In this document: piece by piece, positions 25,116 through 34,933 of the stretch
Layout: each line of letters opens with the position of its first letter
How positions within the stretch are numbered: position 1 is the stretch's first letter
Origin: Ceratotherium simum simum
Taxonomy: Eukaryota; Chordata; Mammalia; Perissodactyla; Rhinocerotidae
Direction: 5' to 3'
DNA length: 64,000 nucleotides
Assembly (NCBI RefSeq): GCF_000283155.1
Contig: NW_004454182.1
Span: forward strand, 6,050,493 to 6,114,492
Program-made: the position numbers and the translations under genes
Notes under the pieces: model-generated
The model's input: only the letters and a program-made list of their open reading frames with translations
The model's database searches: none
What the model was told of the DNA's origin: nothing

Positions 25116-25803
25116 TGTTCTCCTCTCTTCTGGTGAAGAACTCAAATTCAGAGAATTTACTTGGGGTCAGAACTGAAAACCAAGTCATATTTATCAGCGA
25201 TCAGCTATTAGATTGTATAACTATTTGTCGAACCATGTGATGGGGCCTTTTTTATAGCTCAATAACCAAAGAGTTTTGACAATTTCGTATGGTTTGACCC
25301 AATACTGAAATAAGGAATTTACACAGTTATTCAAGTAATATAGATAATAGAGATAAATAAATTCTTTTATGCATTGTCTTGATCTTTGAAGTAAAGGTGC
25401 TGCTTTTAAAGGAACGGATTATTTTATTTCTGTACTTCCTTTCCACAATACAAGATGAAAACGGTGGTTCACCATCCTATGGTTTCTGATCTCTTCTTCA
25501 TTACCTCTTAGAAAAAAAGACTAAAAGCGTCCCTTGATCCTCAGTGTCCCAGACCCACCAAGCTGCTTTGTTTCAGGATATATATCTGTGAATTCCCAAG
25601 ACCATATATTAGCCATATACTAAGAATAGCTCCTCATAGTGTTGAAGCTCCCTATTTGTGTCATGTAGGCTCTTTTAGGTGGCAAATCCAGATAGGGTCA
25701 GATTGAGTTAAAATTGTGGTTTATTGTGATGCAAAGAGAGTGGAGAAAACAGACCTCAGGGTGGCCAGGCCTCAGAGAGAGCTGGAAGGTCATTTGTGAA
25801 TGA
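25116..25803. other. Unassigned sequence
   Basis: No recognised exon or repeat. Its right part (25680-25800) abuts the LTR-like element and might be flank or a further part of it. Confidence 0.45.
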
Positions 25804-26423
25804 TGCTTTACCACACAAAATTGGGGTTCTCTTGCCTGATGTGCATAAAAATACCAATTAATTATGGCATCAGCTTTTGGAGGAGAAATCAGCTTTATTC
25901 TGTGAGATCAATCTGCAGGGAGACAGGGGGCGTGTGACCTCAGATCTGTCTCCCCAGTTCAGGATTTGAGGCAAAATTTAAGAGGTTAGGGAGGACATAC
26001 TGGCATGTGGAAATGCTGGCGGGACAAATTTTGATTGGTGGGCTTCAAGCATTTATGGTAAGGTTCTAAACATTTATGACAGGGTTCTAAACTTTTACGA
26101 TGAGGAGAACCTCAACTTTTATGATACGGTTTTAAACATTTATGATGAGGTGGGGAAGGAATTTTAACACCAGATCTTCCTGCAGGAGGGACCCCTTGCT
26201 TCTGATAAGAGTTTGACTTTAAAGTTCTGGTCATCTCCTGGTCCTTCGGTTCTGTGGAGAATCTTTGGTTCCGTGGTCATTTCAGGTCAAGATTTCTTCT
26301 TCTGCACATGCTCTAGCTGCATGATTTTGCAAATTTCCTGAAAGGCAATTCTGAATCACTCTGCTGATAAGATGGGGTCAGGTGAACTGGTCCTGGAGGG
26401 CCCACTGTTACACCAGCATAACA
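25804..26423 (-). mobile_element. Probable solo LTR of an endogenous retrovirus, minus orientation
   Basis: Read on the minus strand, the element starts TGTTATGCTGGTGTAACAG at about 26423, has CCAAT at 26038-26034, and an AATAAA polyadenylation signal at 25899-25894 followed by GCTGATTTC. It ends near 25804 after AATTTTGTGTGGTAAAGCA. The U3-CCAAT-AATAAA order and length (about 620 bp) fit a gammaretrovirus-like (ERV1) LTR. Five units of a 21-bp array occupy its U3 part. No internal retroviral region flanks it, so it appears to be a solo LTR. Ends are approximate and no clean 4-5 bp target duplication was found; flanks read ATGA and CTCT. The family was not identified. Confidence 0.62.
26048..26155 (-). 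repeat. Five-unit 21-bp imperfect tandem array inside the LTR
   Basis: Units on the + strand begin at 26048, 26069, 26090, 26114 and 26135, with lengths 21, 21, 24, 21 and 21. The shared pattern is AACATTTATGANRRGGTTCTA; the third unit has a 3-bp expansion. The array lies just upstream (minus sense) of the CCAAT box, where retroviral LTRs often carry enhancer repeats. Confidence 0.85.
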
Positions 26424-26599
26424 CTCTGCCCCAGGCCTGGGACTCAATGGTGGTTTGGGTGACTCAATTCCTCTTTCTACCTCTGTTGCTCCTTCCCACT
26501 CACGCTAAAAGACTTTCTCCGCCTTATCTGTGCTCCACAGCCCATGCTGCCCCCACACTTGGCCTGGGCCACAGCTTTTACCCAGGCCCTTGATCACTC

Positions 26600-26930
26600 A
26601 ATGCATCACCTCTCAGCCCGTATACAGGAGTGCATTTCATCTTGCCCATCTCAGATGAAACATCACTTCCTTCAGAGAGAATCATCCCCACCACACATAC
26701 TCACCTCATTATTCTCCATTTTAGTGACCTGAGGTTTTCATAGCACCTATCGCAATTTATAATTATTTATTTGCTTGTTTATTTGTTTGTCTATTTCCCC
26801 ACTGAACTAAAAGCTCCCTGAGGACAGCACGTCTCTGTTCTTCACCATTGTAGCCCTAGAAAACCTAGCAAAATGCCTGGCACATAAAAGGTCCTTGAAA
26901 AATAGTTGTTCAATGAATACATGTATGAAC
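26600..26930 (+). repeat. L2 LINE, 3' end, sense
   Basis: Landmarks are CATCTCAGATGAAACATCACTTCCTTCAGAGAG, TAGCACCTATCGCAATTTATAATTATTTATTTG, CTAAAAGCTCCCTGAGGACAGCACGTCTCTG and AAATGCCTGGCACATAAAAGG, then TTCAATGAATACATG. Complete L2 tail. Confidence 0.82.
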
Positions 26931-26946
26931 AAGCAAGAAACTCCTC

Positions 26947-27221
26947 AGAAGGGCCTGGCCCATAAATAAATCTTTTAAAAAAAAAAAAAAAAGTGCCGGC
27001 CCCGTAGCTTAGCGGTTGGGTGCGCGTGCTCCGCTGCAGGCGGCCCAGGTTCGGATGCCACGCGCGCACCAACGCACCGCTTCTCCGGCCATGCTGAGGC
27101 CCTGTCCCACATACAGCAACTAGAAGAGTGTGCAGCTATGACATACAACTATCTGCTGGGGCTTTGGGGGGAAAATAAATAAATAAATCTTTAAAAAAAA
27201 AAAAAAAGAAGGGCCTGGCCC
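26947..27221 (+). repeat. ERE1 SINE with extra tail fragment at its 5' side, flanked by a 15-bp repeat
   Basis: The full ERE1 occupies 26993-27206: GTGCCGGCCCCGTAGCTTAGCGG head, GCACCGCTTCTCCGGCCATGCTGAGG, CAGCAACTAGAAG, GCTGGGGCTTTGGGGG, (AAAT)n and A-tail. The direct repeat AGAAGGGCCTGGCCC lies at 26947-26961 and 27207-27221. Between the left copy and the ERE1 head sits ATAAATAAATCTTTT plus an A-run, which matches the ERE1's own 3' tail. The left flank is not a TT|AAAA-type endonuclease site, so a simple single insertion does not fully explain it. Confidence 0.88.
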
Positions 27222-28239
27222 GCCATGGCAGATACAGCAAGACTTCTCGGGGAGAGGAACTGTCCAGTAGATTCTCTCTTCAAATGCAAATAATTGAACC
27301 ACTGCTAGTTTGATTACCTCACCTAAATGGGGCACATTTTGTCAAATCATGTGTTTTTGTGTTGAGGCCCTTCTTTCCATTAACCTAGGATGTGCATTTT
27401 CTTGTGTTAGCTTTTATTCTGCTGTTATAAGGAAGCTGATAGTATACAGAAATGAAACTTTCAGTAAAACATTAAATAAAAATGACCTCAGACTGAGAGA
27501 TTTAAAGACTGTTGGAGAAAGTGCAGTCTTGGAATTAATAGCAAGGTAGAACGGCGTATATAGGAATCAAAGAATTGAAAGGAAGAAATATCAAAGTGAA
27601 GACTGGAAAAAATGAAGCTCTAATGATTGAAACACATTAAAGAAAGAGGTGATGGGCTGGCCGGCTGCAGAGTAGACTTTTGGAGATTGAGAAGTGAAGC
27701 GGAGAGACAGGAGTGGTTAGAAACCACTGGCTGGGGCTTATTCAGGACTGAAAGGATAGTCGGGCATTAAAACCCCAGATTATCTAATCATCTGTGGCAA
27801 GTTTTCAATTGAACTAGTTTCTCCTAGTTATTAACATCCACTTTGTTGAAAAATGAAAAAGATTCAAGCAAGGGCGTTTGTACATCTCTTTGTAAAACTA
27901 GGTTTGAAATTCACAGTCTTCTTTATTGACCTCTTTTTGAAATCTTGAAGTAGAGCTTTACCTCTTACAACTTCATTGAATCAATATGGAACAAGCAGGG
28001 GAATGGAAAAGGCAGCCTGTATGACTCTAATTGAAGAATACCAGTTTGTAATTAATTTATTTTGGAGTACAAGATACAGAAACAATAAAATTTTTAAAAA
28101 AGACAAACAGATGATGCTGCTACTTATCTTCACTCACGTTACACGGCAAGGTTGACATTTTCCTGTGTATCAAGGTCATAGAAATTAGGAACGAACACTC
28201 CGTGTCTTTGAGAAATCTCTAAATTATAGATCTTAGAGT
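27222..28239. other. Unassigned sequence
   Basis: No repeat or exon recognised. The 79-codon ORF at 27310-27549 has no family features. Confidence 0.5.
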
Positions 28240-28365
28240 TAGCAGGAAACTCAGGATAATTTAAACCAACCCTTTGCTTCCAGAAAGGCAAGATGTTATT
28301 ATCCCCCATTTTAGAGAAGAGAAGTAAATTAAGTTACCTGCTGTGGTCACGTGACTGAAAAATAA
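28240..28365 (-). repeat. MIR SINE fragment, antisense
   Basis: The text CAGAAAGGCAAGATGTTATTATCCCCCATTTTAGAGAAGAG and TAAGTTACCTGCTGTGGTCACGTGA is the reversed MIR core. Confidence 0.62.
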
Positions 28366-28540
28366 CTGATGACCGAGGATGCAAAGGATGGTGTGGCGGC
28401 AGGGAGGGTTGTGAAAAGCCAGGCTCCGGTGTGCTATTACACTGCAAGCAGAGTGGTTATTGCCCATACCGATATGGGCCGTGTAGAAGACTTGCTGTAT
28501 TCAAGTAGGCCATTGTTTACCAAAATAGTTTCCTTCCTTT

Positions 28541-28662
28541 CTGAAAGAAGAAAGAAGGAAATGAAGGAAAGAGGAAGGAAGGAAGGAAAGAAGGAAGCAA
28601 GGGAGAGAGGGAGGAAGGGAGGGAAGGAGGAAGGGAGGGAAGGGAAAGAGGAAAGGAGGAAG
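28541..28662. repeat. GGAA/GAAG-type purine microsatellite
   Basis: About 120 bp of G and A almost only, in GGAA, GAAG and GGGA units on the + strand. The 119-codon + ORF and 86-codon minus ORF crossing it are low-complexity translations (Lys/Glu/Arg-rich and Ser/Phe/Leu/Pro-rich) and are not proteins. Confidence 0.92.
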
Positions 28663-29005
28663 CATCTACTGAAAGTGACAATTGACTTTTCAACCATATG
28701 GTTGAAAAGAGGAGAGAAATTACCTTGACTTAATCTTTTCTGTATTTTGAATTATGGGAGCTGGTGCCTCACATTTTAATGAATAAAGGCATTCAGATAT
28801 TGGATACTTATTACCAGGTCACAGATCTGATCGTAGAATTATACACCTTGAGAATTTTAGTACTGACAGGTAAGTGGACACATAGCATTAGCTATGCCTA
28901 CCTTTGGTCTTAGAGATGGGAGGTGAGGATCAACCCTCCTGAAGTTGAGATAAATTTTCTCCCATCTTACATTTGCTACTATGTACATAGGTAAATAATA
29001 TTATT
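28663..29005. other. Unassigned sequence
   Basis: Nothing recognised; left edge borders the purine tract and right edge the stacked ERE pair. Confidence 0.45.
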
Positions 29006-29225
29006 AATTTTATAGTTTCTTTTTTTTTTTTTGCTGAGGAAGATGCGCTCTGAGCTAACATCTGTTGCCAATCTTCCTCTATTTTCTATGTGAGGTGCCA
29101 TCACAGCATGGCCACTAACAGACGAGTGGTGTAAGTCCGCACCTGGGAACCAAACCTGGGCTGCCGAAGCAGAGCATGCTGAACTTAACTACTAGGCCAC
29201 CGGTGCTGGCCCAATTTTATAGTTT
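29006..29225 (-). repeat. ERE SINE, antisense, first of a stacked pair
   Basis: The body at 29019-29212 starts with the poly(T) of the reversed A-tail, then GCTGAGGAAGATGCGCTCTGAGC, the antisense of GCCATGCTGTGATGGC, and ends CCGGTGCTGGCCC, the reversed head. AATTTTATAGTTT flanks it exactly at 29006-29018 and 29213-29225. Confidence 0.93.
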
Positions 29226-29496
29226 TTTGTTTTTGTTTTGTTTTTTTTTTGAGGAAGATTGGCCCTGAGCTAACATCTGTAGCCAATCTCCTCTTTTTTT
29301 ACTTGAGGAAGATTAGCCCTGAGCTAACATCCATACCAATCTTTCCTCTACTTTGTATGTGGGCTGCCACCGCAGCATAACTGATGAGTGGTGTAGGTCT
29401 GCACCTGGGATCCAAACCCAAGAACCCAGGCCACCAAAGTGGAGCGCACTGAACTTAACCACTACACCACAGGGCTGGCCCCCAATTTTGTAGTTT
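29213..29496 (-). repeat. ERE SINE, antisense, second of a stacked pair
   Basis: The body at 29226-29483 has T-rich start, two GAGGAAGATT(G/A)GCCCTGAGC motifs and a reversed head ending AGGGCTGGCC. The left target copy AATTTTATAGTTT (29213-29225) is shared with the first SINE, and the right copy at 29484-29496 is AATTTTGTAGTTT. The two EREs therefore share three copies of one 13-bp target. Confidence 0.93.
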
Positions 29497-31348
29497 TTAA
29501 TTGAAGTGTTATGTGTGTACGTACCAAAGGGGAATCTTTATACTTTACTTTTTCATCTATAGAATTCTCTAGCTAGTTTGATGTGTTTGCCATGCGTGAT
29601 TTCTAGAGCTTCCATTCTGCAAGCATAACAGTCAGAAAGCTGAGGCTTTTCTACTATCCCCAAGCTCTCCCTAGACTTCTGCAAAACAGTGAAACTTTCA
29701 AAAAGGAAGGAAACATGATGGCAGACTTCTCATTTCATAAACAATTCAATTTAATGATAGATTCCAAAATAATTGACTTCAGTTTGTGCTGAAATGACGT
29801 TTGATCTCTCTTAGCCTGGCATTTCCAGCCTACCTCTGTTTTATAGGAAAAACAGAGTATTCTTTTTATTTATTAGTTCTCTGTTGCTTTTGAATTATAA
29901 AGCTATCCTTTATAAAGAAAAATAAAATAGACGTTTGAAAGAAAAATGAAGAGGACTGCATCTTGTACATATTAAGCCTCAGTAGTGAGGATGATTAATA
30001 AGCCACATACGTGTTTCCTATATTTCCTTTGGCTTTTGTAAAAGCTGTTCACTTTGGCAAGACCTTTTCAATCGAGTAGAATCTATCTTGTGTAACTGAG
30101 GCTTCCACCATTGCATCACCTCTCTATGCGTCCCCCAAATTTCTTCCTTCTTTTACCTAAAATTGCAGCCAAACAATGAATTTGTCTGAGCTTTGTCTGT
30201 ATGAAACGGTTTGTATTTTTAAAATAATATCTATAAAAATAATATCTTTCTCCCTATATTACTAGGCTTCATTTCCCCCCATTCAGCACAAGGTACAATT
30301 TTGACAGGTAGCATAATGAGATGTAGGAGGGAGGCTGAAGTTAATTGAGGTTAGCAAGAAAAATACTACTGTCAATTTCAGATTTTTTTCTTTAATTATT
30401 TTTAACTCATGAATAATCAATTAAATGAAAAAGAAATGTACATTTGAAAGCATCTTGAAAATCCCCACTCCTGGAAGCATCAGAGAAGAGAAGCCCTCTG
30501 TGACACTATCTACAATAGAACACACCACTGGCTTTTTGCAGATGACATAGTTTTTTAAAAAAAAATGATGCTTCTTTTGAAGTGACAGAATGAATACACT
30601 GGGAAGAGGTAGTTGAGCATATACGCAGCCATAAAATGCAATTTGCCTTTTCAGTGACATCCTGGCTGCACTATAGCATCGGGAATAAGTGTAGCATGCA
30701 ACTATAAAGAGAGGGTGTTGTTGGGTCTATATTGAGAAAGATAAACAGCCAGTAGGTACATTTCTGCATCAGGGTAAGTTTCAAATCACTGTGCTTCCTC
30801 AGTGCACATTAGTGTGCCTTTGGGGCTTCAATATACGGAAAAAGAAGGCCTAAAAGAACTCTCTTGAATGATACATTCTCTTTTAAAGACCAGTAATTGT
30901 TTGATCAGCCCTACTAGCCAAGTACTAGCCTGTCTGGATGACTTAATTTCTTTTACCGGGAAAAAAATGATTATTTTGTCAAAAACTTAGCATAGAAGAA
31001 AATCCATCCAAAAAAGAAAAAAAGGAATCTGCATTAGCATTCTTCCATAGACTGGTTCCTTTGAACTTTTCTCGTTTTAATGTCCCCTCCACCTTTTTTT
31101 CATGTGTAGGATTGGAATGCTCTTTCCTTTGTAGAGTGAGAGTTAGCATTTTAGTTTTATGTTGATGCCTGTGGAAGGTGAAGGTTGTGTTAAAGAGGCT
31201 TCTGTGATCTGGACGGGATAGTGGTTGTTCCCTGTGGGTCGTTCTTTGTGGGGTCGTCCTCTCAGTCACATATTTGTTCAGAGAACTTTTATGGAGCATC
31301 CGCCCCCGTTCAGGAGGCAGCTCTGATTTGCTAAGAGTTCACATTGTG
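29497..31348. other. Unassigned AT-rich sequence
   Basis: No exon or recognised repeat. A-rich or T-rich runs occur near 30386-30410 and 31010-31025. The 106-codon minus ORF (30979-31299) has no domain signature. Confidence 0.5.
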
Positions 31349-31569
31349 ACCGTTTTATAATTTTATTTATTTATTTTTTCCCCCAAAGCCCCAGTAGATA
31401 GTTGTATGTCATAGCTGCACATCCTTCTAGTTGCTGTATGTGGGACACGGCCTCAGCATGGCCGGAGAAGCGGTGCGTCGGTGCGCGCCCGGGATCCGAA
31501 CCCGGGCCGCCAGCAGCGGAGGGCGCGCACTTAACCGCTAAGCCACGGGGCCGGCCCATAACCGTTTTA
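31349..31569 (-). repeat. ERE1 SINE, antisense, little diverged
   Basis: The body at about 31358-31560 starts with reversed (AAAT)n tail, CCCCCAAAGCCCCAGTAGATAG, then GCATGGCCGGAGAAGCGGTGCGTCGG and a reversed head ending AAGCCACGGGGCCGGCCC. CpGs are well preserved (GCGCGCCCGGGATCCG), indicating a young copy. ACCGTTTTA at 31349-31357 and 31561-31569 is the target duplication. Confidence 0.95.
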
Positions 31570-32684
31570 AAAGAAGATAGATAGCATAGGATGTTTGGTA
31601 ATCTGACAGCTAGTTTCCTTTTCTATCTCCGCAACATTCTCCCTTTAGCAAAACTGAATGTCTTTTCCTTAAAAAGTTAAATGGAAACATCATTAATTAC
31701 GGTTGGCCCAAAGCAATGGTAAAAGAAGATATAAAACTTGAAGTCACGAACCTAGTTCTGAAAACAATATTTAAAGATCAGGTGATAAATTTGTATTTTA
31801 TCTAATTCTAAGATGGAAGGATATTCACGGCTTTCTTAAGGTTCGAATTGAGAGCTGTTCATCCCACAAGTCATTTTTCCCAGAGAGTGCTGGCTTGGGA
31901 AGCATTCTTTCTAATTTTTATGTGAGAAGACAGACTTCTGTCATTAGGAGCTGAGATTCCAGGTATGAGGACCTGAAATATCCATGTATTGAGAGTCATC
32001 ACTTTGACTAATGGAGGATCCTGAACACATATCATCCTAAGCACCTCTTCACAGCGTGTCATTTTTCCAGCTCAGTTGACTTTTGATACATCTCACTTTA
32101 TCAGTCATTGAGGTGGAAATTTCATCACTCTTATATGCTTTTTGAGTTTTTCTTAGTGTTTGTTTGTAATAGGCTTTATGGGTGATCAGTTATGTGAATT
32201 GCGGCCTTCACAGTGATGGGAACCTATCTTAATTTCACTCATGAACCTGCTTCTCTCATAAACTCTGCCATAAACCACGGGTAGAATTAGTTTTTCATTT
32301 AAACATACCTTGTTGAAATTAGTATATGTACTTTTCATCACTACTTAGTGTGAAAATTAATAGCTGAAATTATTTGCACCAGCTCTAATGTTTGCGCATT
32401 GCCTTATCATCTCTGTGATTTCACACATTGGTTACTATGCTGGGACACGTCACCGACTGATTGCTCCACTGGGTGCTATCAGATGTCAGGATTTTACCAA
32501 AGCCCCGCTGAGCAATATTATGACATAAGACTAATATTTCTGTTACTTCTGCAGATGATCATCTTTGCCTTAAAAGCTTTCAAGGTAAAGCAGGAGAATT
32601 GATATTATCCACCATTTTATCTTACCTAATGTTACTGCATGTACCTGCCCTCATACTCAACATAGTGTCATGGTCTGATGCACA
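31570..32684. other. Unassigned sequence
   Basis: No recognised repeat or exon. ORFs of about 60 codons show no features. Confidence 0.5.
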
Positions 32685-32895
32685 GATTTTATGTCATGCA
32701 GGTCTGGATTTTAGCCCTAGGTGTGCTACTTTGCAGTTGTGTGAACATGAGTGAGTTACTTCATTTCTCTGAGTCTAGGTTTCCTCATCTGTAAAAGAGG
32801 ATTAATAAAAGAACCCACCTCATAAGTCTGTAGTAGAAATTACATGAGATAATGCAAGAAAAATGAACATTTACTGAGTGCTCAATAAATTTTGG
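32685..32895 (+). repeat. MIR SINE, most of the element
   Basis: Landmarks are CAGGTCTGGATTTTAGCCC, GCAGTTGTGTGAACATGAG, GTTTCCTCATCTGTAAAAGAGG, CCACCTCATAAG and TACTGAGTGCTCAATAAAT, in MIR sense order. Confidence 0.78.
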
Positions 32896-33304
32896 CTCTG
32901 TCCATTAAACTTCTTTTAGTCTCTATTTGGCAACTTTTTATGCAACCCAGGGCTATAGAATCCTCAGGTTAACTATATATTGAAATGTTTAACAGTTTAA
33001 TTTTTAATTTGAAGGTTTCTCCCTTTGTTTTTCTACTGTATGATTATAATGAGAATATTCTGTGCAGCCATTATTTTTCCAGATATAAATTTTACCATAA
33101 TAAGAGTCATGGAGACATATGAATGTTACAGCATGATTTTGTGATAATAGCTTCCTTGCTAGGTCATCACATTCCTATTATTCAAGAGGAAAATCTGAAA
33201 TAGAGCATGAAGACTGTTGGGGATAGTGAAAAAAAATACACAAAAGCAAATCAACTAAATCTAGTAGTGGCAAGTGAGAGATGCCCTAAAGACAATATTA
33301 TATT
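32896..33304. other. Unassigned AT-rich sequence
   Basis: No exon or repeat recognised. Confidence 0.45.
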
Positions 33305-33593
33305 ATCTTTTCTCTCTCTCTCTTTTTTTTTTTTTTCAGGGGAAGATTTGCCCTAAGCTAACATCTGTTGCCAATCTTCCTCTTTTTTTCTTCTCTCCCC
33401 GCACCCAAAGCCCCAGCACACAGTTGTGTATAGGTGTAAGTTCTTCTAGTTCTTCTATGTGAGCTGCCACCACAGCATGGCCACTGACAAACAAGTGGTA
33501 TAGTTCCATGCCCTGGAACCAAACCCAGGCTGCCGAAGTGGAGCGTGCCGAACTTTAACCGCTAGGCCATGAGGGCTGGCTCATCTTTTCTCT
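33305..33593 (-). repeat. ERE SINE (ERE4-like, mixed tail), antisense
   Basis: The body at 33316-33582 combines a reversed TTAGCTCAGGG-type tail motif (AAGCTAACATCTGTTGCCAATCTTCC) with a reversed ERE1-like GCACCCAAAGCCCCAGCACA segment, then a tRNA-like head ending GAGGGCTGGC. ATCTTTTCTCT duplicates at 33305-33315 and 33583-33593. Substitutions are more numerous than in the ERE1 copies, so it is older. Confidence 0.9.
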
Positions 33594-33659
33594 TTTAAGA
33601 GACTTTATTTTTCTATTAAAATCAACTCTATTGTCTCATTTGGGTTTTTTGGAACATCA

Positions 33660-33725
33660 AAGGTCATGTAAATCAAGAAACATTATTGATTATTGAAGAC
33701 CTACTATGTGCAAGACACAAAGGTA
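33660..33725 (-). repeat. L2 tail fragment, antisense
   Basis: The text CATTATTGATTATTGAAGACCTACTATGTGCAAGACAC is the reversed L2 tail motif. Confidence 0.45.
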
Positions 33726-34862
33726 GATCATAACAGAGGGTTTTGGGGATGAGGTGATTGAATTTTGAAGTGGAGAAGTGTGTGGAGCAGAACAGAAAAT
33801 GATGGCACAGGAGAACTTTAGTTACAACCGGTGCTCTCCCGCCTCTCAACTGTTAAAACCAAAATAGTGTTCATTCTGGAACAGGAATGACATAGCTTAA
33901 AACTGGTTCACATGGACACAGACCAGAGAACCTGTGGGGTTGATTAGATCTGTTATTGCCCCACAGTAGTTTCGACCACTGTGCCTTGGCTTATTCGTGT
34001 GCTGAACATGAATAAGAGGTGCCACCACATTGAGATCAGTTTGTCAGATTTTTTTGCTGCACCAAGAAGACACAGGTTGATGGCGTCTAGCATCCAGAAA
34101 GCTGAGCTGCGCTGGTTTGAACATAGTAGGCTTGGCTAGCACCGAGTATTGCATGGGCAGGCCACCTCCAGGAATTATTACATTTTTACTGAAACATGTG
34201 AGCATTCTGCCTGAATGTATAGAAGAGGATATAGTCGGTGCAATAAACAGCTCTACTCAAAAAGCAACAGGTTGTTACCAAATAACAAGTCCTGAAGGGC
34301 CAACGAGTGAAGAGTGTGATTAACAGAGATGCTTGTATCCTTTTATTGACACTGCGAGGCATTGATTTACCGTAGGAATAATCACATTGTGATTGTGGAT
34401 GAATTTTCAATTCTGTTTTGAGTCTTTTATTGCTTTCAACGTGCCACCAAAATGTTTAGTATTTCAAAATATGCCGGGAACAGTGTTGTGGAGAATTTGC
34501 TGAACTAGAAAATTAGGTGTGATCACACCAATAGAACGTTCTTCAATAAGCCATCCTCAGGGATGTGGAAGAGTTTTATTATTCAGAATCTGGATTTTGA
34601 GGGTATTTAGTTTACAGACATTTTGGCCATAATTTATCCTCTTTTACTACAGTTTTTTAACTAGGTTCTTCAGATTTGTGCCCCAGTTCTGTTCCCTGGT
34701 TACACCGCTTTGCTTCTGCAAAGCTGCTCTTTTCTGCCTTTCTGCCTTGGCCTGGATAGAAGGATAACTCCCATCAGAATATTAAATGTGCAAACCAAGT
34801 CCTTTGTGTATGGCCTGGTAGAAATACCCAATGGCAGTTTGATATGGGTGCTTACTTCACAG

Positions 34863-34933
34863 GAGCCTCTTTCATGCATTTTGTTGGAGGGCTTTGAAGG
34901 AAATGGCTGCCATCCTAGATGTGCTACAGTTTG
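34863..34933 (+). other. Candidate non-coding exon (weak)
   Basis: Acceptor TACTTCACAG|GAGCC is followed 71 nt later by a strong donor TTTG|GTAAGAG. It contains two in-frame ATGs but no recognisable peptide. A splice-site pair of this quality can occur by chance in a 64-kb window, so this rests on inference only. Confidence 0.2.

Noticed and set aside
28369..28728. 119-codon + ORF and opposing minus ORF over the GGAA tract
   Set aside because: Low-complexity translations of a purine microsatellite with no domain and no gene context.
31402..31584. Recurrent ORF starting MYVIAAHPSSCCMWD, found here and again at 45204, 62561 (+) and 49195 (minus start)
   Set aside because: It looks like a small conserved protein family, but each copy is the antisense strand of an ERE1 SINE. 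The recurrence comes from the repeat, not from selection on a peptide.
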